Below, in pieces: positions 48,947-57,910 of a stretch of DNA of 64,000 nucleotides (position 1 is the first letter of the stretch; each line of letters begins with the position of its first letter). Under the pieces are notes generated by a model. The model searched no databases and was not told where the DNA came from. It worked only from the letters and a program-made list of their open reading frames with translations. The DNA lies in the NCBI GenBank assembly GCA_963750995.1, contig CAVVST010000002.1:806001-870000 (forward strand). The letters run 5' to 3'. The DNA comes from CAVVST01 sp963750995 (GTDB lineage: Bacteria > Acidobacteriota > Vicinamibacteria > Vicinamibacterales > UBA2999). The position numbers were made by a program, and so were the translations under genes.

Positions 48947-49516
48947 ATGGCTGCCAAATCGCTACAGGAACTGTTCGTCGAAGAACTCAGGGACGCGTAT
49001 GACGGCGAGAACCGCCTGACCAAGGCACTGCCGAAGATGGCGAAGGCCGCCGAGCACCCGGAACTGCGGACCGCGTTTACCGATCACCTGCGGGAAACGC
49101 AGCAGCAGATCGCGCGGCTCGAGCAGGTCTTCAAGACAGTGGGCGAGAAGCCCCGCGGCAAGAAATGCGACGGCATCATCGGCATCGTCGAGGAAGGCAA
49201 GTCGGCGATGGAAGAACTCGACGGCGCCGTGCTCGACGCGGCACTGATTGCCGGCGCGCAGCGCGTGGAGCACTACGAGATCGCCGCCTACGGCACCCTG
49301 GCGCATTTCGCCGGCCTGCTCGGTAACGAACGCGCCAAGGCCCTGCTCGGCGAAACGCTCGAAGAGGAAAAGAACGCCGACCGCAAGCTCAACGACATCG
49401 CCAAGTCCAGGGTGAATCGTGATGCCCTGATGGCCGCCGGCATGGAAGAAGGCAATGGCGGCCGCCGGGCCGGCGCCGCACGGACCGCGACGCGCGCCCG
49501 GAGGCGAGCGGTGTAG
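48947..49516 (+). CDS. DUF892 (YciE/YciF-type) ferritin-like protein
   Basis: 189 residues from ATG 48947 (RBS AGGAGA). Four-helix di-iron-type protein: SLQELFVEELRDAYDGENRL, LRTAFTDHLRETQQQIARLE, CDGIIGIVEEGKSAMEELDG, RVEHYEIAAYGTLAHFAGLL and GETLEEEKNADRKLNDIAKS. The E...ExxH and HYE...EE residues are present. The C-terminus adds an Arg/Ala-rich basic tail (GGRRAGAARTATRARRRAV). Family members are stress-induced; biochemical role unclear. Confidence 0.9.
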   Translation: MAAKSLQELFVEELRDAYDGENRLTKALPKMAKAAEHPELRTAFTDHLRETQQQIARLEQVFKTVGEKPRGKKCDGIIGIVEEGKSAMEELDGAVLDAALIAGAQRVEHYEIAAYGTLAHFAGLLGNERAKALLGETLEEEKNADRKLNDIAKSRVNRDALMAAGMEEGNGGRRAGAARTATRARRRAV

Positions 49517-49562
49517 GATACACATCCAGCTGATGCATCGCCGCGCGCGCCGGCGCGCGGCG

Positions 49563-49775
49563 ATGGCGCGGTTCATGTCAGAGGACGATCCGTTCAGTCG
49601 CGAGCACGATCGGTTGACCGCGGAGCAGCAGGAACTGCTGCGCGAGCACCGTCATCTCGAACTGCATCCGGAAGACGTTCCGGGACACCGCATCCACATC
49701 GAGAAGCTGCGCCATCACATCGAGGCGCTGCACGCGCACATCGCGGCGCTGCGCCACCGCGTACCCCACTCTTAG
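49563..49775 (+). CDS. Histidine-rich coiled-coil protein
   Basis: 70 residues from ATG 49563 (or 49575). Text MARFMSEDDPFSREHDRLTA, EQQELLREHRHLELHPEDVP, GHRIHIEKLRHHIEALHAHI: two helices, 12-13 His. Heptad spacing suggests a coiled coil; the many His may bind metal. It follows the DUF892 gene by 46 bp and overlaps the convergent cheB stop by four bases. Unknown role. Confidence 0.6.
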   Translation: MARFMSEDDPFSREHDRLTAEQQELLREHRHLELHPEDVPGHRIHIEKLRHHIEALHAHIAALRHRVPHS

Positions 49776-50767
49776 GGCTCGACCGCACCGACGCCGCTGA
49801 GCAGCAGCCTGCGCACCTGCTCGCTCTGAGACTGGAGCACGCGCGCCCTGGCCATGATCTGATCCGCCGCCACGTGATGTCCGCGACGGCGCAAACGTTC
49901 GGCGATCCGCCTCTTTACAGCCGCCTGCTCTTCAAGCGCCCTCAGCGCGTCCCAGAGCGCCTGCTCGACTGCGTGGGCCTGCGTGGCCAGCAGCGTCTCG
50001 GCCGTGAACGCATGGCCGACACGGCAGCGGAATCGCATCATTTCGCCCTCGGTCAGTTCCCACAACACGCCGCCGCAGTCCGGACACGCATATGGCGATG
50101 GTTCCCCCGACTTCTCTTTTTCGTCCTCGTGATTCGTGAGGACGTCGAGCTCGCGCCTCACCGTGCTGTCCGCAGGTCCAGGCTGGCGATCGGCGGCTTT
50201 CTCCTCGAGCACCAGGTGCTCGAGCATCCGGCCAATTTCATCGGTGGGCAGGACGTAGTCGACGTCGACGTGCGCAATCGCGCTCCTCGGCATCGACTGG
50301 AATGCGGTTTCATCCGGTTCCTGCACGACGGCGACGCCGCCGGCTCGCTTGATTTCCATCAGCCCGACCGTCCCGTCGTCGAGCTGGCCGCTCAATACGA
50401 CGCCGATGACCCTGGGCCCGAACGCCAGCGCCGCGCTCCGAAACAAGGGATCGATCGCCGGCCGCAGCCCGTGCTCGCGGGCACCTCGTGTCACGCGGAC
50501 TCGGTCACGCTCCAGGGTCATGTGGAAACCAGGGGGCGCGACGTAGATGCGGCCGGGTTCGATGCGCTGGCCGTTCTCCGCATGAGCCGCCGGCAACGGT
50601 CCAGCCCGCGCGAGAATCTGCGGCAGCACGCTCGTCCTCCCTTCGGGCAGATGCAGCGTGACGAACACCGCGGCCGGGAGCGACGCCGGCAACCGCTCGG
50701 CAACCCGCTGCAGCGATCCCACACCACCGGCCGAAGCGCCGATGACAATCACGTTGAGTTGTGCCAC
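49772..50767 (-). CDS. cheB: CheB-type methylesterase without receiver domain
   Basis: 331 residues. Catalytic domain at residues 1-190: VIVIGASAGGVGSLQRVAER (Ser), VFVTLHLPEGRTSVLPQILA (His), VIGVVLSGQLDDGTVGLMEI (Asp), which would remove methyl or amide groups from chemoreceptor glutamates. There is no N-terminal receiver. The C-terminal 110 residues carry ACPDCGGVLWELTEGEMMRF and RCRVGHAFT (a two-Cys knuckle plus C/H), then two helices, an addition seen in stand-alone CheB proteins paired with CheR-PAS sensors. Divergent from such a gene, 67 bp away. Confidence 0.92.
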   Translation of the reverse strand: MAQLNVIVIGASAGGVGSLQRVAERLPASLPAAVFVTLHLPEGRTSVLPQILARAGPLPAAHAENGQRIEPGRIYVAPPGFHMTLERDRVRVTRGAREHGLRPAIDPLFRSAALAFGPRVIGVVLSGQLDDGTVGLMEIKRAGGVAVVQEPDETAFQSMPRSAIAHVDVDYVLPTDEIGRMLEHLVLEEKAADRQPGPADSTVRRELDVLTNHEDEKEKSGEPSPYACPDCGGVLWELTEGEMMRFRCRVGHAFTAETLLATQAHAVEQALWDALRALEEQAAVKRRIAERLRRRGHHVAADQIMARARVLQSQSEQVRRLLLSGVGAVEP

Positions 50768-50834
50768 GTGGGTTCCCTCCGGATTTCCGGCACGATCGAT
50801 CAGGGATGAGCGAAGCGCTATGCTAGGGTCGGCG

Positions 50835-52697
50835 ATGACTCCAATGGTTCACGAGACGCCGACGCCGCCGGGATTCGAGCGCCTGCTCAGCTACCTGAAG
50901 GACACTCGGGGCTGCGATCTCAGCGGCTATAAGACCCCAACGCTTTCGCGCCGAATCGAAAAGCGCATGTCGATGGTCGGCGCGCCTGACTACCCCGCAT
51001 ACATCGATTATCTCGAAGTCCACCCCGATGAGTTCGAGCAGCTCTTCAACATCATTCTCATCAACGTCACCGCGTTCTTTCGCGATACCGAGACGTTTAC
51101 CCAGATCCGTACCGCCATTCTGCCCTCGATCCTCGCCGCCCGCGGGCCGCACGATCCTGTCCGTGTATGGAGCGCCGGATGCGCCTCGGGAGAAGAGCCA
51201 TATTCGGTGGCGATCCTGTTGGCGGAGCTTTTGGGTCCTCAGGAATTTCGCGAGCGCGTGAAGATCTACGCCACCGACATCGACGAGGAGGCGCTGACAG
51301 CGGCGCGCCAGGGTGCCTATTCGGAAAAACAGATGGAGCCGGTGCCGCCTGACCTGAGAGCCAAGTACTTCGAGAAGAACGGCTCACGGTTCGTGGTCAA
51401 GAAAGAATATCGCCGCAGCGTGATCTTCGGCAGGCATGCCCTGCTCGAAGACGCGCCGATTTCCCGGGTCGACCTGCTGATGTGCCGCAACACGCTGATG
51501 TATTTCAACCAGGAGGCGCAGGCACGTATCACCTCGCGATTCCACTATGCGCTGCGCGAAGGAGGCTACCTGGTGCTCGGCAAGGCCGAAACCCTGCTGA
51601 AGTTCACCGGCATGTTCGACCCGGTCGATTTGAAGCATCGGATCTTCCGTAAACAGGATCACTCAGACGATCGCGTGCAGGGCGCCTACTCCGGGCGCGA
51701 GCCGGGTCCGGCGTCGAATGCACTGTCGCAGCGTCTGCGCGACGTCGCGTTCGACCACGATCCGAATGCGCAACTGGTTATCGACGCCCGCGGAGTCGTC
51801 CTGGGGGCGAATCTCCGCGCGCGCGATCTGTTCGGCCTGCAGCACCGCGACATCGGCCGGCCGCTGCAGGACCTCGAAGTGTCGTACCGGCCGGTCGAAC
51901 TGCGTTCGTGCATCGAAGACGCGCACGCCCGCCGCCAGCCGGTTCACGTCCGGGAAGTCAACTGGCCAATGGCCGGCGGTGACGGGCGCTATTTCGATGT
52001 CCACGTCACGCCGGTGCTGGACGACGTCGAGCTCCCGCTCGGCACCAAGATCCTGTTCGTCGACGTGACGCGCCAGCACGAACTGCAGGACGAGCTCGCG
52101 CGGTCGCGGCAGGAGCTTGAAACCGCCTACGAGGAACTGCAGTCGACCAACGAGGAGCTGGAGACCACCAACGAGGAGCTGCAGTCAACGGTAGAGGAAC
52201 TCGAAACGACAAACGAGGAGATGCAAGCGACCAACGAGGAGCTGGAGACCATGAACGAGCAGCTCCAGACGACCAACGACGAACTCGAGGGGCTCAACCG
52301 GGAACTCCGCACCCGCGGGATCGACCTGTCGCGGACCAATCTGTTTCTCAGCAGCATTCTCCGCACGGTTCCGGTTGGCGTGATCGTGATGGACAAGGAG
52401 CTGCACGTCGAGCTGTGGAACGACGTGGCCACAGAAATGTGGGGCGTGCGCCAGGCCGAGGTGAAGGGCAAGCACCTGCTCGGTCTCGAGATAGGTCTAC
52501 CCGTCCAGCAACTGCGCCAGCCGCTGCTGGCGCTGCAGCACTCACCCGATTCGGTCACCGAGATAACGGTTCAGGCGACGAATCGCCATGGCCGCCAGAT
52601 GACGCTTCGCGTCGTCTGCGCGAGCGTGGGAGAGACGGCCGACGACAATCACGGCGCAATCCTGCTGATGCAGGAAGTGCCGGCTACAGTGCATTAG
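50835..52697 (+). CDS. CheR methyltransferase fused to PAS domains and a coiled coil
   Basis: 620 residues from ATG 50835. CheR N-domain (FERLLSYLKDTRGCDLSGYK), SAM domain (RVWSAGCASGEEPYSVAILL; RVDLLMCRNTLMYFNQEAQA), PAS1 about residues 305-415 (NAQLVIDARGVVLGANLRAR), a striking heptad coiled coil about 430-490 (ELQSTNEELETTNEELQSTV), and PAS2 to the end (VPVGVIVMDKELHVELWNDV). No histidine-kinase domain follows, unlike many CheB/R hybrids. With the divergent cheB it could set methylation of an unknown target. Confidence 0.93.
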   Translation: MTPMVHETPTPPGFERLLSYLKDTRGCDLSGYKTPTLSRRIEKRMSMVGAPDYPAYIDYLEVHPDEFEQLFNIILINVTAFFRDTETFTQIRTAILPSILAARGPHDPVRVWSAGCASGEEPYSVAILLAELLGPQEFRERVKIYATDIDEEALTAARQGAYSEKQMEPVPPDLRAKYFEKNGSRFVVKKEYRRSVIFGRHALLEDAPISRVDLLMCRNTLMYFNQEAQARITSRFHYALREGGYLVLGKAETLLKFTGMFDPVDLKHRIFRKQDHSDDRVQGAYSGREPGPASNALSQRLRDVAFDHDPNAQLVIDARGVVLGANLRARDLFGLQHRDIGRPLQDLEVSYRPVELRSCIEDAHARRQPVHVREVNWPMAGGDGRYFDVHVTPVLDDVELPLGTKILFVDVTRQHELQDELARSRQELETAYEELQSTNEELETTNEELQSTVEELETTNEEMQATNEELETMNEQLQTTNDELEGLNRELRTRGIDLSRTNLFLSSILRTVPVGVIVMDKELHVELWNDVATEMWGVRQAEVKGKHLLGLEIGLPVQQLRQPLLALQHSPDSVTEITVQATNRHGRQMTLRVVCASVGETADDNHGAILLMQEVPATVH

Positions 52698-52778
52698 CTC
52701 GACCGTCTGGTAGCTCAACCGTGCCGTAGATCCAACCCGCTTGCGCACCCGCTATAATGCGCCAGAAAAAGAGGCCCC

Positions 52779-53390
52779 ATGGCTAATACGGCTGCGCTAT
52801 CCGTCGTCAGCTCCCCTCATAGCATTCTCATCGTTGACGAAGACCCGGTCACGTCGGGCTACGTTCCGCTCTTCAATTCCGGCGAGTTTCGCGTCAGCGT
52901 GACACCGCACGTGAAGGTCGCCCTGGAGTTCATGCGACGTGCGGCACCCGCACTGGTTGTGAGCGATCTGGCGCTCGATAACGGCCCGGGCATGAACGTG
53001 TGTGCGGCGGCAAAGGCGCTGCCGGTGCCGGCGACCGTGCTCGTGACCACGACCGAGCCGACGCTGGTCCCCGAGGCGTTGGCCGCGGGCTGCGACGGCG
53101 TGCTGCTCAAACCGTTCGCCCCAAACCTGTTGATCGCGCGTATCAGCCGTCTGCTTCGCGACCGTTCGACCCAGCTCCGGCTGCAGGCGGCGCGAACCCT
53201 CGGAAAGTCAGCGCATCTGTCTGAACGAATCGACCTGCTCAAGTCCGGCACCAATCGCACGTGGCCAAACGCCCAATGCCCGTATTGTTCGCATGCCGGT
53301 GTGACGAGCTTCGACTTCGCCAGCATGCGCCGGGCGTGGTACGCCTGCCTCGCCTGCCGCAAGGTGTGGATCGCAAAACGGCAGGAGTAA
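52779..53390 (+). CDS. Receiver-domain protein with C-terminal zinc ribbon
   Basis: 203 residues. Receiver at 12-130: HSILIVDEDPVTSGYVPLFN (acidic pair DED), VVSDLALDNGPGMNVCAAAK (phospho-acceptor Asp), TVLVTTTEPT and GVLLKPFAPNLLIARI (KP). Then a helix and a zinc ribbon: NAQCPYCSHAGVTSFDFASM and WYACLACRKVWIAKRQE (two CxxC). No DNA-binding helix-turn-helix; the ribbon may be the output. It follows the CheR-PAS gene by 81 bp on the same strand. Confidence 0.85.
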   Translation: MANTAALSVVSSPHSILIVDEDPVTSGYVPLFNSGEFRVSVTPHVKVALEFMRRAAPALVVSDLALDNGPGMNVCAAAKALPVPATVLVTTTEPTLVPEALAAGCDGVLLKPFAPNLLIARISRLLRDRSTQLRLQAARTLGKSAHLSERIDLLKSGTNRTWPNAQCPYCSHAGVTSFDFASMRRAWYACLACRKVWIAKRQE

Positions 53391-53491
53391 TCCGGCACTA
53401 CCCGGGACGGCAGTTAATTTTTTTTCTTGCAGCGCTGGCGGGTGATGCGACGTGGATCCATGCCCGGTCCGCATCTGATTCCGGACGCAGC

Positions 53492-53758
53492 TCAGGCCGC
53501 CTCGTCTGGATTCACATCTTCCTGGCGGCCGTCTGTACCTATCCGGCGACACAGCGCCCTGCAGCTCTCGCTCGGCCACGAACCAGTCTTCCATGTCGTG
53601 GCCGTCCTCGCGTCCCCGCGCCTCGTAGCGTTCGTAGGCGCGCTGCGCAATCCGGTCCGCATCAGGCTGCGATTCAGTGAAGCTCGGCGGCGTCTGCGCG
53701 TCCTGCCGGGGTACTCTGCCGACGACACGTCCGCGAGTCTGGGCGACGTTTTCATCAA
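53492..53758 (-). pseudogene. DUF2934-type small protein, compensating frameshifts
   Basis: Start MMKTSPRLADVSSAEYPGRT in one frame; the DUF2934 core lies in another (DADRIAQRAYERYEARGRED, then GHDMEDWFVAERELQGA); the end returns to the first frame (DVNPDEAA). The I-A-x-x-A-Y-x-x-Y-x-x-R-G-x-x-x-G-x-x-x-x-D-W pattern identifies the family, which has no known function. Confidence 0.55.
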
Positions 53759-53942
53759 GGACCTCCTTGTGGTGAACGCGTCGTCTGCAGGGCCTGTTCC
53801 GAGCAGTGTTTAAGGCATGAACGATTCTTGTCGGCGCGACCAGCCGGACCTCCGGCCCGCGCGACATAATCGATCTGCAATCGTTTGTGGATGACGAGGT
53901 CCGACGAGTACGACGAGTGAGGCGTCGCCGCGTTGTGAGCGC

Positions 53943-54146
53943 TTACTCTTCGAGCTGCCAGTCAGCCAGCGGCTGCGGTCCGGGAACGATGTCGGCGATG
54001 TCCGGATCGACGCCGTCTGGCCGCGGTGCGTCCGTGCCCTTGCGCTGCTTGGCGTCCTGGCGCCGCGCCGCCTTCTGTTGGCGTCGCTCGTTGAGGTTCT
54101 TCTCGCGCTCGCGCTTTGCCGCTGTCGGTCGTGCGTTGCGTGCCAT
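53943..54146 (-). CDS. Small highly charged protein, hypothetical
   Basis: 67 residues: MARNARPTAAKREREKNLNE, RRQQKAARRQDAKQRKGTDA, then an acidic end DPDIADIVPGPQPLADWQLE. A basic helix plus a conserved VPGPQPLxDW end; I recognise similar acidobacterial proteins. Possibly RNA- or ribosome-associated by composition. It lies just downstream of the RRM gene on the same strand. Confidence 0.65.
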   Translation of the reverse strand: MARNARPTAAKREREKNLNERRQQKAARRQDAKQRKGTDAPRPDGVDPDIADIVPGPQPLADWQLEE

Positions 54147-54159
54147 GGGCTACTCCTTC

Positions 54160-54247
54160 AAGGCACAAGGCACAAGGCTCAAGTCCCAAGGCACAAATCG
54201 TGGGCCGTGGTTGTGACTTGGCAGTTGAGCCTTGAACCTTGTGCCTT
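54160..54247. repeat. Inverted pair of CTTGTGCC-type repeats
   Basis: AAGGCACAAGG (54160-54170) and CCTTGTGCCTT (54237-54247) are exact complements, with further partial pairing inside (CTCAAG / CTTGA). It fills the gap between the RRM gene and the small charged gene and could fold in their shared transcript. Confidence 0.7.
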
Positions 54248-54255
54248 CCCTGATT

Positions 54256-54612
54256 TTACCAGCGCGGATCGGTGCGCCGCCCGGGCCGGCCGCCGCCGCT
54301 GCGGTTCCCGCCGCGGCCACCGGCCCCGCCCCCGCCAAAACCACCGCCCCCGCCCGGCCGCGACGCCTGCGGACGCGCCTCATTCACGGTCAGCGCCCGG
54401 CCGCCGAGCTGGTGGCCGTTGAACTGTGTAATCGCTTTCTGCGCGTCGTCGTCGCTCGCCATCTCGATGAAGGCAAATCCGCGCGCGCGGCCGGTCACGC
54501 GGTCGCGCATCACGGTGACCGTCTCCACCGCGCCAGCCTGCCCGAATAGGGTTTCCAGGTCCTGCTCCATCGTTTCGTACGGAAGATTGCCCACGAAGAG
54601 TTTGCGGCTCAT
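54256..54612 (-). CDS. RRM-domain RNA-binding protein with glycine-rich tail
   Basis: 118 residues from ATG 54612 (MSRKLFVGNLPYETMEQDLE). RNP2 is KLFVGNLP; RNP1 is RARGFAFIEM. The C-terminal 35 residues are Gly/Arg-rich (RPGGGGGFGGGGAGGRGGNR). This is the layout of cyanobacterial Rbp and many acidobacterial single-RRM proteins, often cold-induced. Intact. Confidence 0.93.
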   Translation of the reverse strand: MSRKLFVGNLPYETMEQDLETLFGQAGAVETVTVMRDRVTGRARGFAFIEMASDDDAQKAITQFNGHQLGGRALTVNEARPQASRPGGGGGFGGGGAGGRGGNRSGGGRPGRRTDPRW

Positions 54613-54658
54613 GTGCGTCTCCTGCGGATGCCTTGGCACTGGCTCGTGAGCGCTGGAG

Positions 54659-55738
54659 ATGCGAGTCGAACTGGCTCGAATCCGTACGCGCAGTAGGCGG
54701 GCTCAGCTTCCGGCGGCTGGCTCAGGATACCATCTTCCGGTGGAGGGCTTGCCGCCTGGGCTTACAGCGCGCGACATCCCGCTGGCGGCCATCGAGGACG
54801 CGGCGCGGGCTATTTACAATCCCGTCGTCCGCACGCCGCTCGTGCGGCTGGACCTGCCGCGAACCGCGGACACCCCGCGCGACGCCGAGATTTTTCTGAA
54901 GCTCGAAACACTCCAGCCGGTCGGCTCGTTCAAGATCCGCGGCGCCTGGAACGTCATCCGGCAGGAGCCGCGCTCGTCGCTGGCCGACGGCGTGTGGACG
55001 GTCAGTGCCGGCAACGCCGCCCAGGGCGTGGCGCTGGCGGCGCGCGTCGCCGGCGTGCCCTGTTCCGTGATGGTGATGGACACCGCGCCGGCGATCAAGA
55101 TCCGGGCAATCGAACAACTCGGCGCCACCATCGTCCGGGCCACCTATGACGAGTGCTGGCGCACGGTCGAACAGCATGGGTCGGAGCGGATGCGCGGCCT
55201 GTTCGTGCATCCGTTTGACGACGACCGGTTCATCGCCGGCAACGGCACCGCAGGGCTCGAAATCCTCGAAGACCTGCCCGACGTCGACGTCGTCGTCGGC
55301 GCCGTCGGCGGCGGCGGCCTGCTCTCGGGCGTCGGGTCGGCCATTCGCGGCCGGCGGCCCGATGTGCAGATCTTCGCGGCTGAGCCGGAGACTGCCGCCC
55401 CCCTCGACACCTCGTTCAAGAACGGCCGCGCCAGCCGATTCGAGCACTGGGAAGCCTCGTTCGTCGATGGTGCCGGCGGACGATCGGTTCTGCCGACGAT
55501 GTGGCCGCTGCTGTCGCGGCTCGTGACCGCGTCGATCGTCGTGCCGCTCGCCGACGTGGGGAGCGCCATCCGCGTCGTAGCGGAGCGGTGTCATGTCATT
55601 GCTGAGGGTGCCGCGGGCTGCGCCGTAGCCGCTGCACTTTCGGGCCGGGTTCGTGGAAAGATTGTGGCCATCGTATCGGGCGGCAACATCGACCTGCAGA
55701 CATTTGCGTCGGTCGTCGCCTGCACCAAGGAGCACTGA
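54659..55738 (+). CDS. PLP-dependent threonine/serine dehydratase
   Basis: 359 codons from ATG 54659; GTG 54740 is a likely alternative since family similarity starts there. It removes water and ammonia from threonine or serine to give a 2-oxo acid. PLP lysine in LQPVGSFKIRGAWNVI; phosphate-binding glycine loop in VVGAVGGGGLLSGVGSA; SGGNIDLQ at the end. It lacks the C-terminal ACT regulatory domain of IlvA, fitting catabolic or unregulated types. It ends four bases before the phosphorylase start. Confidence 0.88.
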   Translation: MRVELARIRTRSRRAQLPAAGSGYHLPVEGLPPGLTARDIPLAAIEDAARAIYNPVVRTPLVRLDLPRTADTPRDAEIFLKLETLQPVGSFKIRGAWNVIRQEPRSSLADGVWTVSAGNAAQGVALAARVAGVPCSVMVMDTAPAIKIRAIEQLGATIVRATYDECWRTVEQHGSERMRGLFVHPFDDDRFIAGNGTAGLEILEDLPDVDVVVGAVGGGGLLSGVGSAIRGRRPDVQIFAAEPETAAPLDTSFKNGRASRFEHWEASFVDGAGGRSVLPTMWPLLSRLVTASIVVPLADVGSAIRVVAERCHVIAEGAAGCAVAAALSGRVRGKIVAIVSGGNIDLQTFASVVACTKEH

Positions 55739-55742
55739 CGGC

Positions 55743-57866
55743 GTGGACCTTCCTGATCGCATCCGCCGGCTCGACGAGCTGGCACACGACCTCTGGTGGA
55801 GCTGGACGCCGGTTGCCCGCCGCGCCTTTCGCACTCTCGACTACCCCCTCTGGCGTCTGACGGCACACAACCCGGTGCGCATGCTGCGCCTCGCGACCCC
55901 CGAGATCCTGATGCGGGCGATGGCCAACCCGCAGTGGCTGGTGGACTACGACCAGGCGATCGAGCGGCTCGACGCGGCCCGCGCCGCCCACAACACGTGG
56001 TACGAGCGCGAGTTCGAAGGGCTCGGGGGCAAGTCGATCGCCTATTTCTCAGCCGAGTTCGCGCTCCATCAGTCGCTGCCGATCTACGCCGGCGGACTGG
56101 GCGTCCTCGCCGGGGACCACTGCAAGGAAGCCAGCGACCTCGGCGTGCCCCTGGTCGGGGTCGGCTTCATGTACCCACAAGGCTACTTCCACCAGAGCGT
56201 GTCGGCCGACGGGTGGCAGGAGGAGATCTACGAAAAACTGGACTGGACGGATACCGCGATCCAGCCGGCCATGACGCCTGACGGCAAGCCCTGCATCACC
56301 GCCGTGCCCCTCGGCAGCCGTACGGTCCTGGTGGCCGTGTGGCGCGTCCAGATTGGCCGCGTGTCCCTTTACCTGCTCGACACGGGGCTCGAAGAAAACG
56401 CGCCCTGGGACCGCGACCTCTCCGCGCGCCTGTACGGCGGCGACCGCGAGACCCGCGTGCAGCAGGAAATCGTGCTCGGCATCGGCGGGGTACGCGCGCT
56501 GAAGGCGCTGGGCATCGAGCCGGCCGTGTTTCATCTCAACGAGGGTCACGCCGCCTTCGCCGTGCTCCAGCGCATCCGCGACCTGTGCGAGCGCGGCGCG
56601 AGCTTCGAGTCGGCGCTCGACGAAGTACGGCGGACGACGGTGTTCACGACTCATACGCCGGTTGCCGCGGGCCACGACGCGTTTCCGTTCCAGATGGTGG
56701 AGGCGCACCTGTCGGGCGCGTGGGGCGATCTCGGCGACTATCGCGAGAAGTTCTTCGGGCTGGCCCACTACGACAACGGCGGCGGCCCGCTCTTCAACAT
56801 GACGGCGCTGGCAATGCGCACCGCCGGGGCGGTGAACGGCGTCAGCCAGCTCCACGGTCACGTCACCCGGCGAATGTGGCAGCCGATCTGGCCCAACACG
56901 CCGGAAGATCACCTTCCGGTCAGGGCCCTGACCAACGGCGTCCACGTACCGACCTGGATGTCGGCGGAGATCGCGACGCTGCTCGAGCGGCACCTGGGAC
57001 CCGAGTGGATGGACCGCCACGACGACCCGGCGTTCCTCGACGGCGTGCTGAGCATTCCCGACGAGGAGCTCTGGGCGGCGCGCCAGTCGCTGCGAGAGTT
57101 CCTGTTCAATTTCATCCGCGAGCGGGCGCGCCACCGCTGGACGACGGAGGGCATTGCCGCACCGAGGATCGTCGCCGCCGGGACGATGCTCGACCACAAC
57201 ACGCTGACGATCGGTTTCGCGCGGCGCTTCACCGGGTACAAACGCCCCGAGTTGATCTTCACCGACGCCGACCGGCTCGCGGCCATCCTCAACCAGCCGG
57301 GCCGCGCGGTGCAGCTCGTGTTCGCCGGCAAGGCGCACCCGGCCGACGACGTCGGCAAGCATCACCTGCAGCGAATCTACCGCCGGGCTCTCGACCCGAA
57401 GTTCGGCGGCCGGATTGCCTTCGTCGAGGACTACGACCTGCATGTCGCCCACTTCCTCGTCCAGGGTTGCGACGTCTGGATGAACAACCCGCGCAAGCCG
57501 CTCGAGGCCAGCGGCACCAGCGGCATGAAGGCGGCCATCAACGGTACGCCGCACATGTCAATCGGCGACGGCTGGTGGGCCGAGGGGTACACCGGCGACA
57601 ACGGCTGGCTGATCGACGCGCCGGCGGATCCCAACGATCACGGGGCGCAGGACTGGGCCGACGTGCAGGCGCTCTACGCGCTCATCGAGAAACAGCTGGT
57701 GCCGGCTTTCTACGACCGCGACGCCCAGGGTATTCCGCGCCGCTGGCTCCAGGTGGTCAAGCAGTCGATTCGCACGGTACTTCCGCGCTTCAGCACGCGG
57801 CGGATGGTCAAGGAATACGCGCGGGAGATGTACGTGCCTGCGCTGCAGCAGCCGGTAGAGAAGTAG
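55743..57866 (+). CDS. Alpha-glucan phosphorylase (GT35)
   Basis: 707 residues from GTG 55743, four bases after the previous stop. It releases glucose-1-phosphate from glycogen or maltodextrin. IAYFSAEFALHQSLPIYAGG and LGVLAGDHCKEASDLGVPLV are the archaeal/short-form phosphorylase signatures, HLNEGHAAFAVLQRI and FTTHTPVAAGHDAFPF follow, and the PLP site is CDVWMNNPRKPLEASGTSGM with KAAINGTPHMSIGDGWW. It belongs to the 'alpha-glucan family phosphorylase' branch, not the E. coli GlgP branch. Intact. Confidence 0.93.
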   Translation: MDLPDRIRRLDELAHDLWWSWTPVARRAFRTLDYPLWRLTAHNPVRMLRLATPEILMRAMANPQWLVDYDQAIERLDAARAAHNTWYEREFEGLGGKSIAYFSAEFALHQSLPIYAGGLGVLAGDHCKEASDLGVPLVGVGFMYPQGYFHQSVSADGWQEEIYEKLDWTDTAIQPAMTPDGKPCITAVPLGSRTVLVAVWRVQIGRVSLYLLDTGLEENAPWDRDLSARLYGGDRETRVQQEIVLGIGGVRALKALGIEPAVFHLNEGHAAFAVLQRIRDLCERGASFESALDEVRRTTVFTTHTPVAAGHDAFPFQMVEAHLSGAWGDLGDYREKFFGLAHYDNGGGPLFNMTALAMRTAGAVNGVSQLHGHVTRRMWQPIWPNTPEDHLPVRALTNGVHVPTWMSAEIATLLERHLGPEWMDRHDDPAFLDGVLSIPDEELWAARQSLREFLFNFIRERARHRWTTEGIAAPRIVAAGTMLDHNTLTIGFARRFTGYKRPELIFTDADRLAAILNQPGRAVQLVFAGKAHPADDVGKHHLQRIYRRALDPKFGGRIAFVEDYDLHVAHFLVQGCDVWMNNPRKPLEASGTSGMKAAINGTPHMSIGDGWWAEGYTGDNGWLIDAPADPNDHGAQDWADVQALYALIEKQLVPAFYDRDAQGIPRRWLQVVKQSIRTVLPRFSTRRMVKEYAREMYVPALQQPVEK

Positions 57867-57910
57867 GAACTTCGAGATCTTCGCGCCCTTCGTGGTTTAA
57901 GATCCCATCA

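Noticed and set aside
56339..57900. Long frames inside the phosphorylase gene on both strands
   Set aside because: Out-of-frame shadows of a high-GC gene; the recognised GT35 motifs are all in the annotated frame.
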